A stretch of DNA of 64,000 bases, from the NCBI RefSeq assembly GCF_964340395.1, contig NC_135550.1, positions 26,926,676 through 26,990,675 on the forward strand, read 5' to 3'. Position 1 is the first letter of the stretch; each line of letters begins with the position of its first letter. A program made the position numbers and the translations under genes. This stretch comes from Glandiceps talaboti. Taxonomy: Eukaryota > Hemichordata > Enteropneusta > Spengelidae. This document shows positions 25,901 through 36,700 of this stretch, one piece after another. The notes under the pieces were generated by a model that did not search any database, was not told the DNA's origin, and was given only the letters and a program-made list of their open reading frames with translations.

Positions 25901-26472
25901 GGTGGAGAACGTGGTCTCGGCCATCTTACAATATCTTTAGTACTTTGGCCGAAGTACATTACGACAACCCACATGACGATAACTCTGCGCGTCAACCATT
26001 CCGACATGTTCCACCAACACCAAGGTAAAAATGCTATCAAAAAAGTCTCGTTTCCGAGTAAGGCACCAAAGTGGAACACATAAAACCACAATTTCGAATT
26101 GATCTTGTATTTAAGCTCCTTGTCATTTTCTTCTTCACTGGCATGTTTTCTCTGCAGAGTAGACGGTGTTTCTGTTGACGTTTCATTCGCAAATTCTGCA
26201 TTTGTTTTGACAGCTCCGTGCTTGTTTGGTTTCTTTCCAGAACGCAAATTATATCTGTGATAGCTTCCATTATTGACTCGTAGGTCGGGAGTAGTACTAT
26301 TCGCGTTCCCATCAATTTCGTCAAGGGTTGCATCATGTGCAGTCTGTACCTTGCCATTCAGCAGCTCTTCTGAAGTTCTCAGGTCGTGATGATCGTCTGA
26401 CTCGACTCCAAAAAATTTCTGTACTCTTGCGACATTGTAGTCACTTGTCATGAACTTCACCACCTTATCCAT
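16908..26472 (-). CDS. SGPP: Sphingosine-1-phosphate phosphatase-like, copy B (3 exons)
   Basis: A tandem paralogue of the gene at 1253-6890. Exons on the minus strand are 25786-26472, 20436-20525 and 16908-17456, joined by phase-0 GT-AG introns. Exon 2 (90 bp) and exon 3 (549 bp) have exactly the same lengths as in copy A. The 441-aa product keeps all PAP2 residues: KDIVRWPRP (179-187), PSTH (206-209) and SRLYLGMH (249-256) followed by D260. The N-terminal 120 residues are hydrophilic and unlike copy A apart from a short RVQKFFGVE-type segment also seen in SGPP1; the membrane core is clearly homologous. Intron 1 (5.3 kb) carries a 1.6-kb satellite and an 801-bp inverted-repeat element, and direct repeats flank exon 1. 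The enzyme should act on sphingosine-1-phosphate in the ER membrane; substrate preference is inferred from the family. Confidence 0.9.
17811..18185. repeat. Direct repeat pair of about 100 bp
   Basis: Segments 17811-17905 and about 18078-18185 are near-identical, sharing AGAGGATGATATTTTT and TTTAATTATACATAGTATTA. They are about 260 bp apart in SGPP-B intron 2. The function is unknown; this is probably a local duplication. Confidence 0.75.
18533..18780. mobile_element. MITE with about 70-bp inverted repeats and 9-bp direct repeat
   Basis: The element body (about 18542-18771, 230 bp) has arms of about 70 bp: left AGACTGTCGACAGTC..., right its inverse, then GCCTTTTTTGC and GCCTCGCTCCG in both arms. 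A second, inner palindrome (ACAGTGAGTG / CACTCACTGT) lies at the centre. The direct repeat AGTCTCAGA is at 18533-18541 and 18772-18780. The size of the target repeat fits Mutator-like elements. It is GC-rich compared with the intron around it (SGPP-B intron 2). Confidence 0.7.
20640..21130. repeat. Diverged repeat with five ATGCAAAT octamers
   Basis: Old tandem units of roughly 120-135 bp, each with AATTATGCAAAT followed by ACTCATTAAAA-like sequence. The octamer ATGCAAAT occurs at 20664-20671, 20797-20804, 20918-20925, 20987-20994 and 21118-21125. This is the consensus site for POU-domain (Oct) factors. The tract lies in SGPP-B intron 1, about 115 bp from exon 2. Confidence 0.6.
21321..22913. 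repeat. 1.6-kb satellite, 20-bp unit (about 80 copies)
   Basis: The unit is AGGACTGTGCCAGTACTAGT. Variants are confined mostly to a few positions: C/T/A after GTGC, AGTACT versus AGCACT, GTGC versus GTGT, and rare ACAAGT or ACAGTGT. The phase is exact except for one 2-bp loss near 22527. Every unit has the palindrome ACTAGT and most have AGTACTAGT. Rare variants recur in the same order about 420-440 bp apart, which shows higher-order amplification. All six frames contain stops, so it is non-coding. It lies in SGPP-B intron 1. Confidence 0.97.
24039..24839. mobile_element. 801-bp inverted-repeat element, PIF/Harbinger-like
   Basis: The left end is GGGGTGGACCATTTGATATC and the right end is its inverse (GGGGTAGACCATTCGATATC on the opposite strand). 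Both continue into a poly-G tract and GGCTTGGAAGATT. The flanking target duplication is a perfect TTA (24036-24038 and 24840-24842). The middle (24287-24680) is a truncated copy of the 8865-kb family, starting GGGACCAGTCAGTTTC, so one element appears nested in another. There is no transposase. It lies in SGPP-B intron 1. Confidence 0.65.
25062..25313. repeat. Direct repeat, left copy, next to SGPP-B exon 1
   Basis: This 250-bp segment begins GATTTGTCTTTGAATTTTC and is near-identical to 26732-26983, including CCAATCGATCGATAA and CATGGGCCCCAAAATGAACC; the main difference is the length and make-up of the C-run. The two copies face the same way and bracket SGPP-B exon 1 (25786-26472). Confidence 0.9.
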
Positions 26473-26731
26473 TACATAAATCAGTGTGCCTCCTTCAGTA
26501 CATACACAGCCTCCAAGCCCCGAAAAAAGCTACTCAAAATCTATACGTGGTAACTGAAATGAATTTCGCATGAATTGTTAAAGTACCGGGTGAGTGTTTG
26601 TGCATGCGGACAAACAGCAAGTGATAGTAACTTAGCATATGACATGTAGTGACGAACAACTCCTGTCCAAATAATTGGATGTCAAAGAATTAGACAATAG
26701 AGTTCTAGAATTACGTAATATTGTCGTTAAT

Positions 26732-26983
26732 GATTTGTCTTTGAATTTTCTTTTTCACCAATCGATCGATAACCTTGCCAGACCATACCCGACTTCCATG
26801 ACTTGGTTGTTGAAAATATCACTTTCTCATTAGCAAAGAGTACATATGTCCATGGGCCCCAAAATGAACCCAAGGATTTTCGTAGCCCCTCCCCGGCTAC
26901 ACATATTTTAATGTGTAATTATACAGTTACCCCGTCCCCCCTCTTCACTTCAGAGATGTACAGTATGGTACACTACATTAAAC
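26732..26983. repeat. Direct repeat, right copy, upstream of SGPP-B
   Basis: Partner of the 25062-25313 copy, 260 bp upstream of the SGPP-B start codon. The short frame that runs through each copy also matches between them. Sequence outside both copies is unrelated. Confidence 0.9.
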
Positions 26984-28086
26984 TAAAATGGTAATCAACT
27001 CCAGCAGACCATATATATTATCGAAAGCCATAGAGTACTCGAAAATTGTCTTCAATACCTCAATTTTACTAGAGTTAGCATACAACTGTATACAGGCTAT
27101 AATACCTACACACTTTAACTTACCTATGCCAAAATAAATTTATATTATATAGGTAAGGCTGCATTCACAAATAATGGGAGGGGGGGGGGGGTTCGGAGGA
27201 ATCATGACAAAATTAGATTTTTTTTCAAGCCCCCAAAACCCAAAAAATTCAGACCCCCCCCCCTCCACATGGTCAGAAATTTTCAAGCCCCCCCCCCCCC
27301 CACACACATTTATTTTTGGCCGAGTCTGCTGACAAGCTCTTGTCACTAGAACAATATGCTGCTGACAAGCGTGACCTTTGACACCCATTATGATGTGTTT
27401 TGGCGTCAAGTGTAAAACGTTCTTATTACCCTTGAAATTGATTGCACTTTATCACTTTATCAAACACCATCAGTTCTTAAAACTGTTAATTTACGTGTGA
27501 TAGCTCCTGTTTTTTCCAACAACCGCGAAGTCCGCCGCGTACACACATTACATGTACACTTCACCGCCTATATGCTCCATGGCCATGGCCGCGTATGTGA
27601 TGTAGTACTACGTGCAACGTGTAAACAGTAAAGGTAATTAATCTAAAACAACTAAAGTTTGTTGCATCAATAACATTCATTATTGTGAAGGACAGGTAAA
27701 ATGCGTATAGTTTTTGTGGTGTTGCGTGGTCTTTTTTACTTGTTTTATCCCATGTGCAGTGATGGCCTCAAAGTAATGACATACAGCTGACGACAGCTCA
27801 CCGGCCGCGCAAGTTAAACGCCGAATCGTGAAATAAACATTAAATCTCAAGTACTATTAAAGCTGGGGTGGGAAACTTGAAACTACTACAGGAAAACGAC
27901 ACGGTGACGGTATAACTCCATTCCGGGCCTTAATTGTGTCAAAGGTACGGGTCAGTACTAGTGCACATGTTGACGTCGACCAGGCTGTAGTACACATGTA
28001 CGCTCGGCGCTTGTCACGAGAACAATATGCTGCTGACAAGCGCTTGTCACCAGACACTCCGTTTATTTTTATAACATATATACATT

Positions 28087-28167
28087 GTATAGCCACACAC
28101 ATACACATGTGTACACACACACACACACACATACACATACACATGTGTACACACACACACACACACA

Positions 28168-28199
<32 letters not shown>

Positions 28200-28318
28200 C
28201 CTACATACATACATACATACATACATACATACATACATACATACATACATACATACATACATACATACATGTACATACATACATACATACATACAATTAC
28301 ATACATACATACATACAT
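28087..28318. repeat. (CA)n and (TACA)n microsatellites
   Basis: Alternating CA runs are followed by about 130 bp of TACA tetramers. Frames rich in histidine/threonine and in methionine/tyrosine/valine/cysteine on both strands come from the repeat. Confidence 0.95.
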
Positions 28319-28948
28319 TGTCTCTAATGTAATTGCATGAACATGTTTACATTTGGAATCTCCAGATTTTACTCATTTGCACAGATTTTAACATTTTATA
28401 CTGAGTGTATATTGAAGCTGAACACAGGGTAATTAATGTTAGTTGTTTTTTATACAGGAACTTGTGTATATACATGTTTTGCACCCTTTTTTGTTAAAAC
28501 GCTGTCAAATTTTGAAATGATTTTTAGTTCTCCAGTTTCACTAATGTTTTTTGGCTGAACAGTGCTGAATTATTTGCATAGTGTTTTTAAAATTAATGGA
28601 TCTCGAGACAATTAGACTACTGTACAGTCTTTTGCAAACAGCATATACAAATTTGCATTCAAAATAAAAAAAATACATGTAAACTTTTAAAATATGGCAA
28701 CTCTGTCCTTTAAGCCAAACACTGACAGTCTTGTATGTATTCCGAGCAAATAAATACACACCATGGTAGCTATGATGCAGATCCATGGAAATAACAGGTA
28801 AAATGGTGGCCATAATTGTATATAATGTTTCAGTTTGCAACAATTCTTTTGTAATTGACTGTCTCTTTGTACAACTATTCATCAATTCTTGGTGATGGTG
28901 AGAAAGTTGAGAAAGATAGTGATGGAAATGCTGAAAATGACGATAATG

Positions 28949-29036
28949 ATGAAGAAGAAGAAGAAGAAGAAGAAGAAGAAGAAGAAGAAGAAGAAGAAGA
29001 TGATGATGATTATGATGAGGAGGAGAATGAGAATGA
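28949..29036. repeat. (GAA)n/(GAT)n tract
   Basis: About 50 bp of GAA triplets pass into GAT and GAG triplets. The acidic Glu/Asp frame through it is a by-product; nothing else supports a gene. Confidence 0.9.
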
Positions 29037-30409
29037 GGAGTAAGCTATTGAGAGTGACAAAATGGACAGAAGTGCAGTAGATGGTTGTAGAGACTAGACA
29101 AAATCATGTTGCTGAGGGGTTATTTTAAATATTGCCTTGTTTTTTTATATACTTTAAAATTTCATATATTGCATTGTTTTATTTTTTTGGATAGGAGAAA
29201 GTTTCACTCAATAGTATTACACAATGAGCTCTGCATCTCTAGACATTTTAGATGAGCCTAATTTGCAAAGACTATTAGTCCGTGTGGTTATTAGCCCTAT
29301 GAAGGGTCTCAACAACAATCTTATTTGTAACTATGTATTTGTATTAGTATCAAACCTGTTGATCCACCACCACCAACCAAATATCAGTGACAGCCTGACA
29401 GGCTATTTATACTCATTTCACATTTATCAAAATATGCCTTCAGATGCAGAGCTTGATGTCCTTTGCTCAAAACTTTCAATAATCAATCAGGTACAAATGG
29501 ATAACAAATAATTAAGGGATGGTGTAAATTTAACTTTTAAACGATTAAACTATTTAATTTTTACAAAATTTATTCATATTTATACATTTTTTATTTACCA
29601 GTTTACATTCATTTTACAAATATAAATTGTAAGAAATGTCACAAGTACTTTCCACCTGAAATCATAAAGGATTTTATATACATGTTTTTTGGAAGAGTTT
29701 TATTTATCATTGTTATTTATTTATCTATTTATTTATGTAGTTCAAGACAGTTCAAAACGTTTATTTAAAAAATTAAATTCACTTCAGGACAGTTCAACAT
29801 GCCATCAGCCGATGTCGAGTATGATAAATAGTGCAATGCTTTGAAATTGTCCATAGACTATGTCATACTCATTTTGCAGTGATTTTGGGCTATCTATATT
29901 GTGCAGTCTCTTCCTGTGCTCATTTTACAGTTGTGATCAACAATGGGTGAGATAAGCAACTCAACACACACTTAAGTTATAAAAAGACATTGGGGATCTC
30001 AAAATGTGTTTTCATCATTATTATATGTGGAAAATATTTTTAGGTCCCCCCCCCCCCCCCCCCCCCCCCGAACCCACCAAAAATGTTCAACCCCCCCTCC
30101 AAATGTTCAAGTCCCCCCTCAATTCCTCCGACCCCCCCTGCCCATTATTTGTGAATGCAGCCTAAATGTGTACTATTTTGCAAACTACAAGGTAAACGAC
30201 TGCTCCTGAGGTTTGAATGTTCAAAAAGTCTCCAGAGAGAGAGAGACAGACAGAGAGACAGACAGACAGAGAGACAGAGAGTGAGAGAGATAGAGGAAGG
30301 CATACACAAGTACATTCGCATGGCTGTCACCTAACTCATCACTGAATATAGTATAGGTTTAAGAATGTATGTCCCCATACATAAAATATTACCAGATTTA
30401 AACTGAATG

Positions 30410-31760
30410 CCTTCCGTAAGGATTTATGCAAGAAATTTAGCTCTATATCTGTGATTCATCAAGTCCCAATGAAAGTTAGTTGTCAAAAATGTTGTTCAAA
30501 TGCCCGCCACACCTCCTATTCTCAGCACAGGAAAGCTTGCCATCCTTGACTTCACTCGGTTTTCGTGATCCCCTACATCCCCGGGATATGGCATGTGCGT
30601 GTTGAACTTCCTTCTGTCCCACCACAAGTTTACACATTCCTCACTACACTAATTATATAGAGGTCAATGTATAGGTCACCATTATTGATATATTGTTGCG
30701 AAATTTTCTTTGTAAGCTATAGGTGAGGCTTGGTCTATTTTCCATATTTTGACCACACATTTGGGTATAAATTATAGATTATTACACTTGATAAATATGT
30801 GAGAGTGTATTTATATCCTGAGATACAGAGGTAGATAAATGATTATGTACAAGCCTTGCAACAAACAGCGTTAGTTTGTTATCGACAGAAATTGGAAAAG
30901 AACACGGTAAAAAGGAGATGGTTTGAGGTCAATATAATACTTCCTAAACTTCTTATCGAAAATCTAAAAAGACACGATTTCTCTTTATTCATCTGCGCAT
31001 CAGTGTGTGAAATTTGAAAATGATGTCCATATTTGACGAAATTGAAACGATGATAAATATTTCACCTGTTTGTGAACTCCGCGCTCATTGTAAACCTATT
31101 TTAAGGCCAAGAAAAAAAATTGTTTTCTGGCGAGTTTGAATCACTTAAATACCCTGCCTCGGTCTTCTTTTTTCTCGTGTTTGTGCAGCCAATGCAGATT
31201 GCAGATCCAAGGGAAACACAAAATAAGGTTGGCACGAAACCCCTGAAAACAGAGTCTTTCTCAGTAGTGTAGAGCATGAGTATAAAGTTGGCGTCAGATT
31301 CAGATTCAGATCTGAGGCCATCTGACTGCCTCTGTCTTCTTTTTTCTCGTGTTTGTGCAGCCAATGCAGAGTGCAGATCCAAGGGAAACACAAAATAAGG
31401 TTGGCATGAAACCCCTGAAACCAGAGTCTTTCTCAGTAGTGTAGAGCATGAGTATAAAGTTGGCATCAGATTCAGATCTGAGGCCATCTGACGCTCAATA
31501 TAACGTTCATAAGATAATGCTACCTGAAACTGAATCTGAATCTGCCACCAACTTTATACTCGTTCGATAGATTAATTACTCAAATTGGCCATTAATATTC
31601 ATCGGATTATTACCAAAACCTAATCAGTTCTGGCCATTAGCCTATGGAACATGTCTATGAAATTTCGTTTGAATTGATGCAGCCGTTTTTTCAGATACCG
31701 TGATACAGACACACACACACACAGACTTCGTCGGTATATTATAACCTTCCTTACGGAAGG
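30410..31760. mobile_element. Probable dispersed repeat with CCTTCCGTAAGG ends
   Basis: CCTTCCGTAAGGA at 30410-30422 faces its inverse (CCTTACGGAAGG) at 31748-31759. The right end also has CACACACACAGACTTCGTCGGTATATTATA-type sequence (split by position: CA run 31711-31721, then GTCGGTATATTATAAC). That kind of stretch is common in mobile repeats of invertebrate genomes. It contains the 172-bp tandem duplication. The ends are not certain. Confidence 0.35.
31157..31495. repeat. 172-bp tandem duplication
   Basis: Two near-identical copies start at GCCTCGGTCTTC (31156) and GCCTCTGTCTTC (31328). Each carries TTTCTCGTGTTTGTGCAGCC and ATGAGTATAAAGTTGGC. Frame-shifted open frames run through both on the minus strand, but there is no recognisable family. 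Confidence 0.85.
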
Positions 31761-32712
31761 TAAAAATGTAAGGACACTGAACAATCCATTGACTTGCTCT
31801 GGTTTTATACCATATTGCACTTTTGTATTCAATATTTTCAATAGACGACATCTGGCTAAATTTTCTTTCTCTAGTTATTACAAGATAGTCTGAAAAAAAT
31901 TACAAAATAAAAGAACATGTCTCTGGGGAAAAGTTAAGTTATTGGCAATTAAGAACAAACTTTGTCTTTTTAGTGAAAATTCATGTTGGAACTTTCAGTT
32001 GAGTGAGACAACAGGCAACTTGTAAAAAAATGTTGCTCTGTGCATTGAAATTTGACAAGACATGGCATTATGTCATGTCACAAGATTTACATCATACATA
32101 TATATCACAAAATATTTTATGTAAAAGAAATATAAGTTTACACTTGGGGAGCAATTGCAACCTTTTTAGCTGCAGATAAAGAATTACATACATATCAAGT
32201 CAAAATGTTGTAGTTGACAAAATGTTTGAAACAAATACATGATAAGATTTTTAAAATTTCTACTCACAAACATTTTCATTTTAGTAACTATAAACCCACA
32301 GTCCATGAACATTCATTTATGTAGCTGACAAAGCTGTACTTATGTTCAAAATTAAACAGAACAAAATTACTTGATACTACTTTATACTGTATACATGTAC
32401 TTGTAACTTATTACCCCACTCAAGGTTTATAAACACTTTCTGATCACTATATCATTACATGATAGCCAATGATTGATGCAAGGACTGAACTAAACTCCAG
32501 ACTCCTCATTCCTGTGTGTCTGTGAAATCTCTTCAATTATGTGATTGGTTATCAGTCTAGACATAGTTTGAAGGAACACCACAACAACACGAATCACTTT
32601 ATAAAATTTCAAACAGTCTTCACTTATCCCATCATTCTTGACATGAAGATGTAAGGTCAAAGGTCAGGTCATAAGGAACTATCTTTATCCATACACTGAA
32701 CCATATACACAC

Positions 32713-32910
32713 ATTAACACTGTACTAGAATAGTTAAATAAGGATTTTATGTTTCCAGTATATTCATCGAGGACATTCATTGACATTAACACTATACTAG
32801 AATAGTTAAATAAGGATTTTATGTTTCCAGTATATTCATCGAGGACATGCATCGACATTAACACTGTACTAGAATAGTTAAATAAGGATTTTATGTTTCC
32901 AGTATATTCA
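32713..32910. repeat. 72-bp unit, three tandem copies
   Basis: Near-identical units begin ATTAACACTGTACTAGAATA at 32713, 32785 and 32857. The differences are a few substitutions, and the third unit is cut short. It lies about 280-480 bp past the COMMD1 stop, so it may be in the 3' UTR or just beyond it. Confidence 0.9.
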
Positions 32911-33191
32911 CTTGAGTATATAAAAAGCCTATATGCTCAGTATGTGACACTTTAGCGAAGCTTGTCTTTTATGTCTCCTCAGTGTTTTAGTGTGCAGATA
33001 CATTGGAAAGCAATCTAAGGATTAATGCAGCTGTGTTACTAAGGACTAACTGTGGAGACTGTGAATAGAGCATAGCCATACAAATTGATGATGCATTGGA
33101 TATACTAAGTGTGGAAGATGCACTTTGTATTGTTTTCTATAGAATATATAAAATATAGATAATATATCTAGTGTCTTAAAGGAAGATTGAA

Positions 33192-33643
33192 TCACTGACA
33201 ATGCACACTAATCTGTTTTTCTATGTCTTCCAATTTCTTGATTACCCCTGACAGTTTATCTTCATCCATTTCAAACCTAACAACCTCTGTCTCCTGAAAA
33301 AAAAAAGTCATCAAAGTCATGAAATTTACATCTTTTGATACAAATACTATTTGTATCTATACAATATCAGTTCAAATACGTAAGTGAGCAACTAGCTATT
33401 TGACCTTGAAGTTGAAGGTTAAGGGCTAAGATCATCTGAATGGAGTCTCTGTGCATTCAAGTTAATTTATGGCCAAAAATACTAATTTTGAATTTTTACA
33501 ATAACTATGGCTGTTGTTTGGCAACAATGGTCAGTCATCAAAGGAAGTGATGTGCATATGTACTCTATAACATCTGACATTTGTGCTGGTTTGGTTGACA
33601 GTGAATCATTCATAGGTGTCAGAGATAGGGCTGTTCATGGAAT

Positions 33644-33706
<63 letters not shown>

Positions 33707-36700
33707 TGATGCACAGACAGATGGACATGGCTCATTCCTACAGCTCCTGGGCTATGTCCACTGGGGTTGACAATCTGATGTGGTTGTTATTAAAAAGTGA
33801 GCAGTGCTTTGGAGGCCAGAACACATTGAATAGTAACTATAAGGTTAATTTTTTTATACAGCTTGACAGTACATAAATTATCACTGCTATGTTTAATATC
33901 AAACATTAATCAAGATAAGTTATAATTCATCTTGTTATCAAGGTACATGTATTAATATTACATGGCATGCAACTGAAGTAATCTATTAAAACTGAAAGTG
34001 TTTATTCAGTCAGTTACTACATAGTTACAGTCACATACAGTGATTTATGTTACAGGCCACAAGAGGTGATTGTCTAGAGGAAATGTTCGGGAGGGACATT
34101 GCAATGATTCTCTTCCTCTAAATCCAAAACAACTTGTTTTATTGGACTTTGTATCACAACTGAGTATGTTACACATTTGATTACACATGTTTTAAGAAAA
34201 GGAGTCTGTAAAAGTCAATAATTTTAATCGTCTATGGCATTTCACATTGAATAAATATTTGCATGAATGTCTGCCAAGATCCATTTGTAATTTTTGTTAT
34301 AATGAATAAATCAGAACTCAAAATATAAGAATTAGCAGGAACTATCGTTATAATGTTTATGGAACTATACATCTATGTTAGGCACACTGACAAGTTTTTA
34401 CATTGACTTTTCACTACCTTCTGTACAAGTTTGTTTTCTCTTATATTTTTTGACACTGTAATGTATAAGAGGTTTTGTGTCATGTTACTTTGTTATTCTC
34501 TGAACTGGAAGTTCATTATAAATTTAGTAACAACAGCTATTGTACTAGTCTTTGCTGACTTTATCACACATCATCTACAAATCTGACAGGGTTAGTTGGA
34601 ACAGTTATGACACATTGATTCTTCATGTTTCACCATTTCAAAAAGTAAACAATTTACAGTATTTGAATGTTTCTTTGTTAACACTTCTCTAAAGGTTAGT
34701 TGCATAAATGCATGGGAGGTGACTGTTATCAAAGTAGGTAAAGACAGATCATTGAGTAAATACTGATTGTTAACCACAAATATGGCCACCATTATTGGGT
34801 CAAATTTGCCCATATGAAACAAAGAGACATTCAAATATCCCATATATGTCAGCTTTATGCCAGGTTTGCTTGAACTCGGTTCCATATTACATGGTTGAGA
34901 AATGACGTATCATGAATGAATGCACATATGGATGGACTGACAGAGCCCATCATAATAGCCCCTCCTTTGGGGGCTAAAAAAGTTAGCAGTACCTATAGCT
35001 ATGTCACTCCCACATAATTAAAATATGTCAATTCTGCTAGATAAGAACAACTGATTTCTGGTTTCTTACTTTTGTTTTCTCTTGTCCGTTGGCTAGTTGT
35101 AGTTCTACAATAGCAGTGGGTGCATGTAACTGGTCTATGTGCCGAGCCTGTGTTTTCAGATCAATTCGCCAACTCACATTCTTCAATGTGTTATTCCATG
35201 TACTCTATAATATGAAGAAATATATATGAAAGGGAAATATCATTTTGAAAGAATATATGAAAAAGAAATTCAATGTACATTTTGTTGACTCATAACAAAG
35301 CAAGAAAAGTTTGCTCATAATTTCAAACCTATTTCTAATGTAGCGAGTGTGTACAACTGTAATGTCCATATACTCAATTGTGTTTTTTTTCTCCATGTTG
35401 TGAGTAGTTTTCTAAAAGTACAAGTACTCGTAAACCAAAACAGCAGTAATCATAAAAACATCACATCAATGACCCCATACCATTGACAAGAGACCTAACA
35501 AACCCACTGAGGCTAAAAATAGCTGGGTCAGTAAGAGGACACAGGACTGGTTGAGTAAACATAGTATGACTGTACTATCAGAGCTGAATAGAAGAATTAC
35601 GATGACAAGTCTCCTGGTTGCTATCATTGACATTGCTGGCATTTTTGAACTAATGACCAATGACTTGTGACATGGCAAGTGTCACATGACTGTCATAACT
35701 GTCACATGACTGATTTATCAGCAACAATATATAGCCATGTCAACTTTGAGTCAATCTGATAATAATGTAGAAAGCAACAGTTTCAATTAAACTGGGTTAA
35801 AGAACTATACATATTGCATGATCAATGAAGTTAGACTAAGATACATCTGTCACTTCACTCTCAATGACCTTGCTCTACAAAGGGTTGGCTGGTGTGAGGG
35901 CGCCATGACATACCTTAAAGACTATGATGAAGTAATTATGTATGAAGGTTAGAGAATGTAATAATCATGTGAAAATATATGACATGATGACTTATGAAAA
36001 TGAAATTTACTTCTTATTGAGCAAAAGTTTTGCCTTATAATTGATCTAAATTTATACGTAGAGGAATAGAGCCCATGAACCTAATTTTATTTTTTCTTCA
36101 AAAAGTTCAAGGAGCTAAATTTTCAAAATACAAGAATGTTCAATTTTTTTATATATGAAAATTAGTATTTGATATTTTACTGTCAAAGCTTATGTCAACT
36201 GTCAAATGAGAAGCAAGTATTGAATTTATTGTTTTGTGTTATTGTCTGCCATTACTTTTGTACATTTGTTTTGAGGTCCGCATTGATACGTGTTTGTCAA
36301 CTGTGTGAACTGCCTGATTGATGTCCAAGCTAAATTTATTTTATTTTATTTTTTTAAAGGCATAAAGAATGTCCTGAATACTGACAATATTTTTATGGTT
36401 CCCAAGTGATGCAGTAAAAGTATTCTATTTATAAGATGTATCAGTGTCTTATACCACCATCTATTACATGTATAACACAAAGTTTGCTTACCTGGCTCAC
36501 AATACTTTCATGAATTTTTGCCTTGTGATTCTTCCAGAATTTTGCGAACACTGCAGCTTGTTCCTCAGTAATGCCACCTGCTCGTTTCTTTGTGTGTGAA
36601 GTCAAAAAGGCTTCCAACTGATTAAAATCCATGTCAGCTGATGCTATGCTCTACAACGCAATCAACAAAATGCAATATATTAGAACTGTACATGGCATCT

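Larger units (their letters stand above)
27157..30162. mobile_element. 3.0-kb inverted-repeat element, PIF/Harbinger-like
   Basis: The left end is GGCTGCATTCACAAATAATG and the right end is its exact inverse, both followed inward by a poly-G tract and TCGGAGGAAT. The flanking target duplication is a perfect TAA (27154-27156 and 30163-30165). Inside are a repeated GACAAGC-GCTTGTC hairpin motif with AGAACAATATGCTGCTGA (27335-27375 and 28015-28045), CA and TACA microsatellites (28087-28318) and a (GAA)n tract (28951-29000). There is also a 95-aa plus-strand frame at 29224-29511 with no recognisable family. No transposase is seen. Confidence 0.6.
26984..33191. other. Intergenic, SGPP-B to COMMD1
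   Basis: No recognisable gene. The region holds the 3.0-kb inverted-repeat element (27157-30162), a probable dispersed repeat (30410-31760) with a 172-bp tandem duplication, and a triplicated 72-bp unit (32713-32910). The rest is AT-rich; the part near 33191 is the 3' flank of COMMD1. Confidence 0.6.

Noticed and set aside
25062-26983. The two direct repeats read as LTRs of an element with SGPP-B exon 1 inside
   Set aside because: Identity runs past any TG...CA limits, there is no retroelement coding sequence between them, and the interior is a normal host exon.
27857-28340. Open frames rich in Met-Tyr-Val-Cys or His-Thr
   Set aside because: They are translations of TACA and CA microsatellites on both strands.
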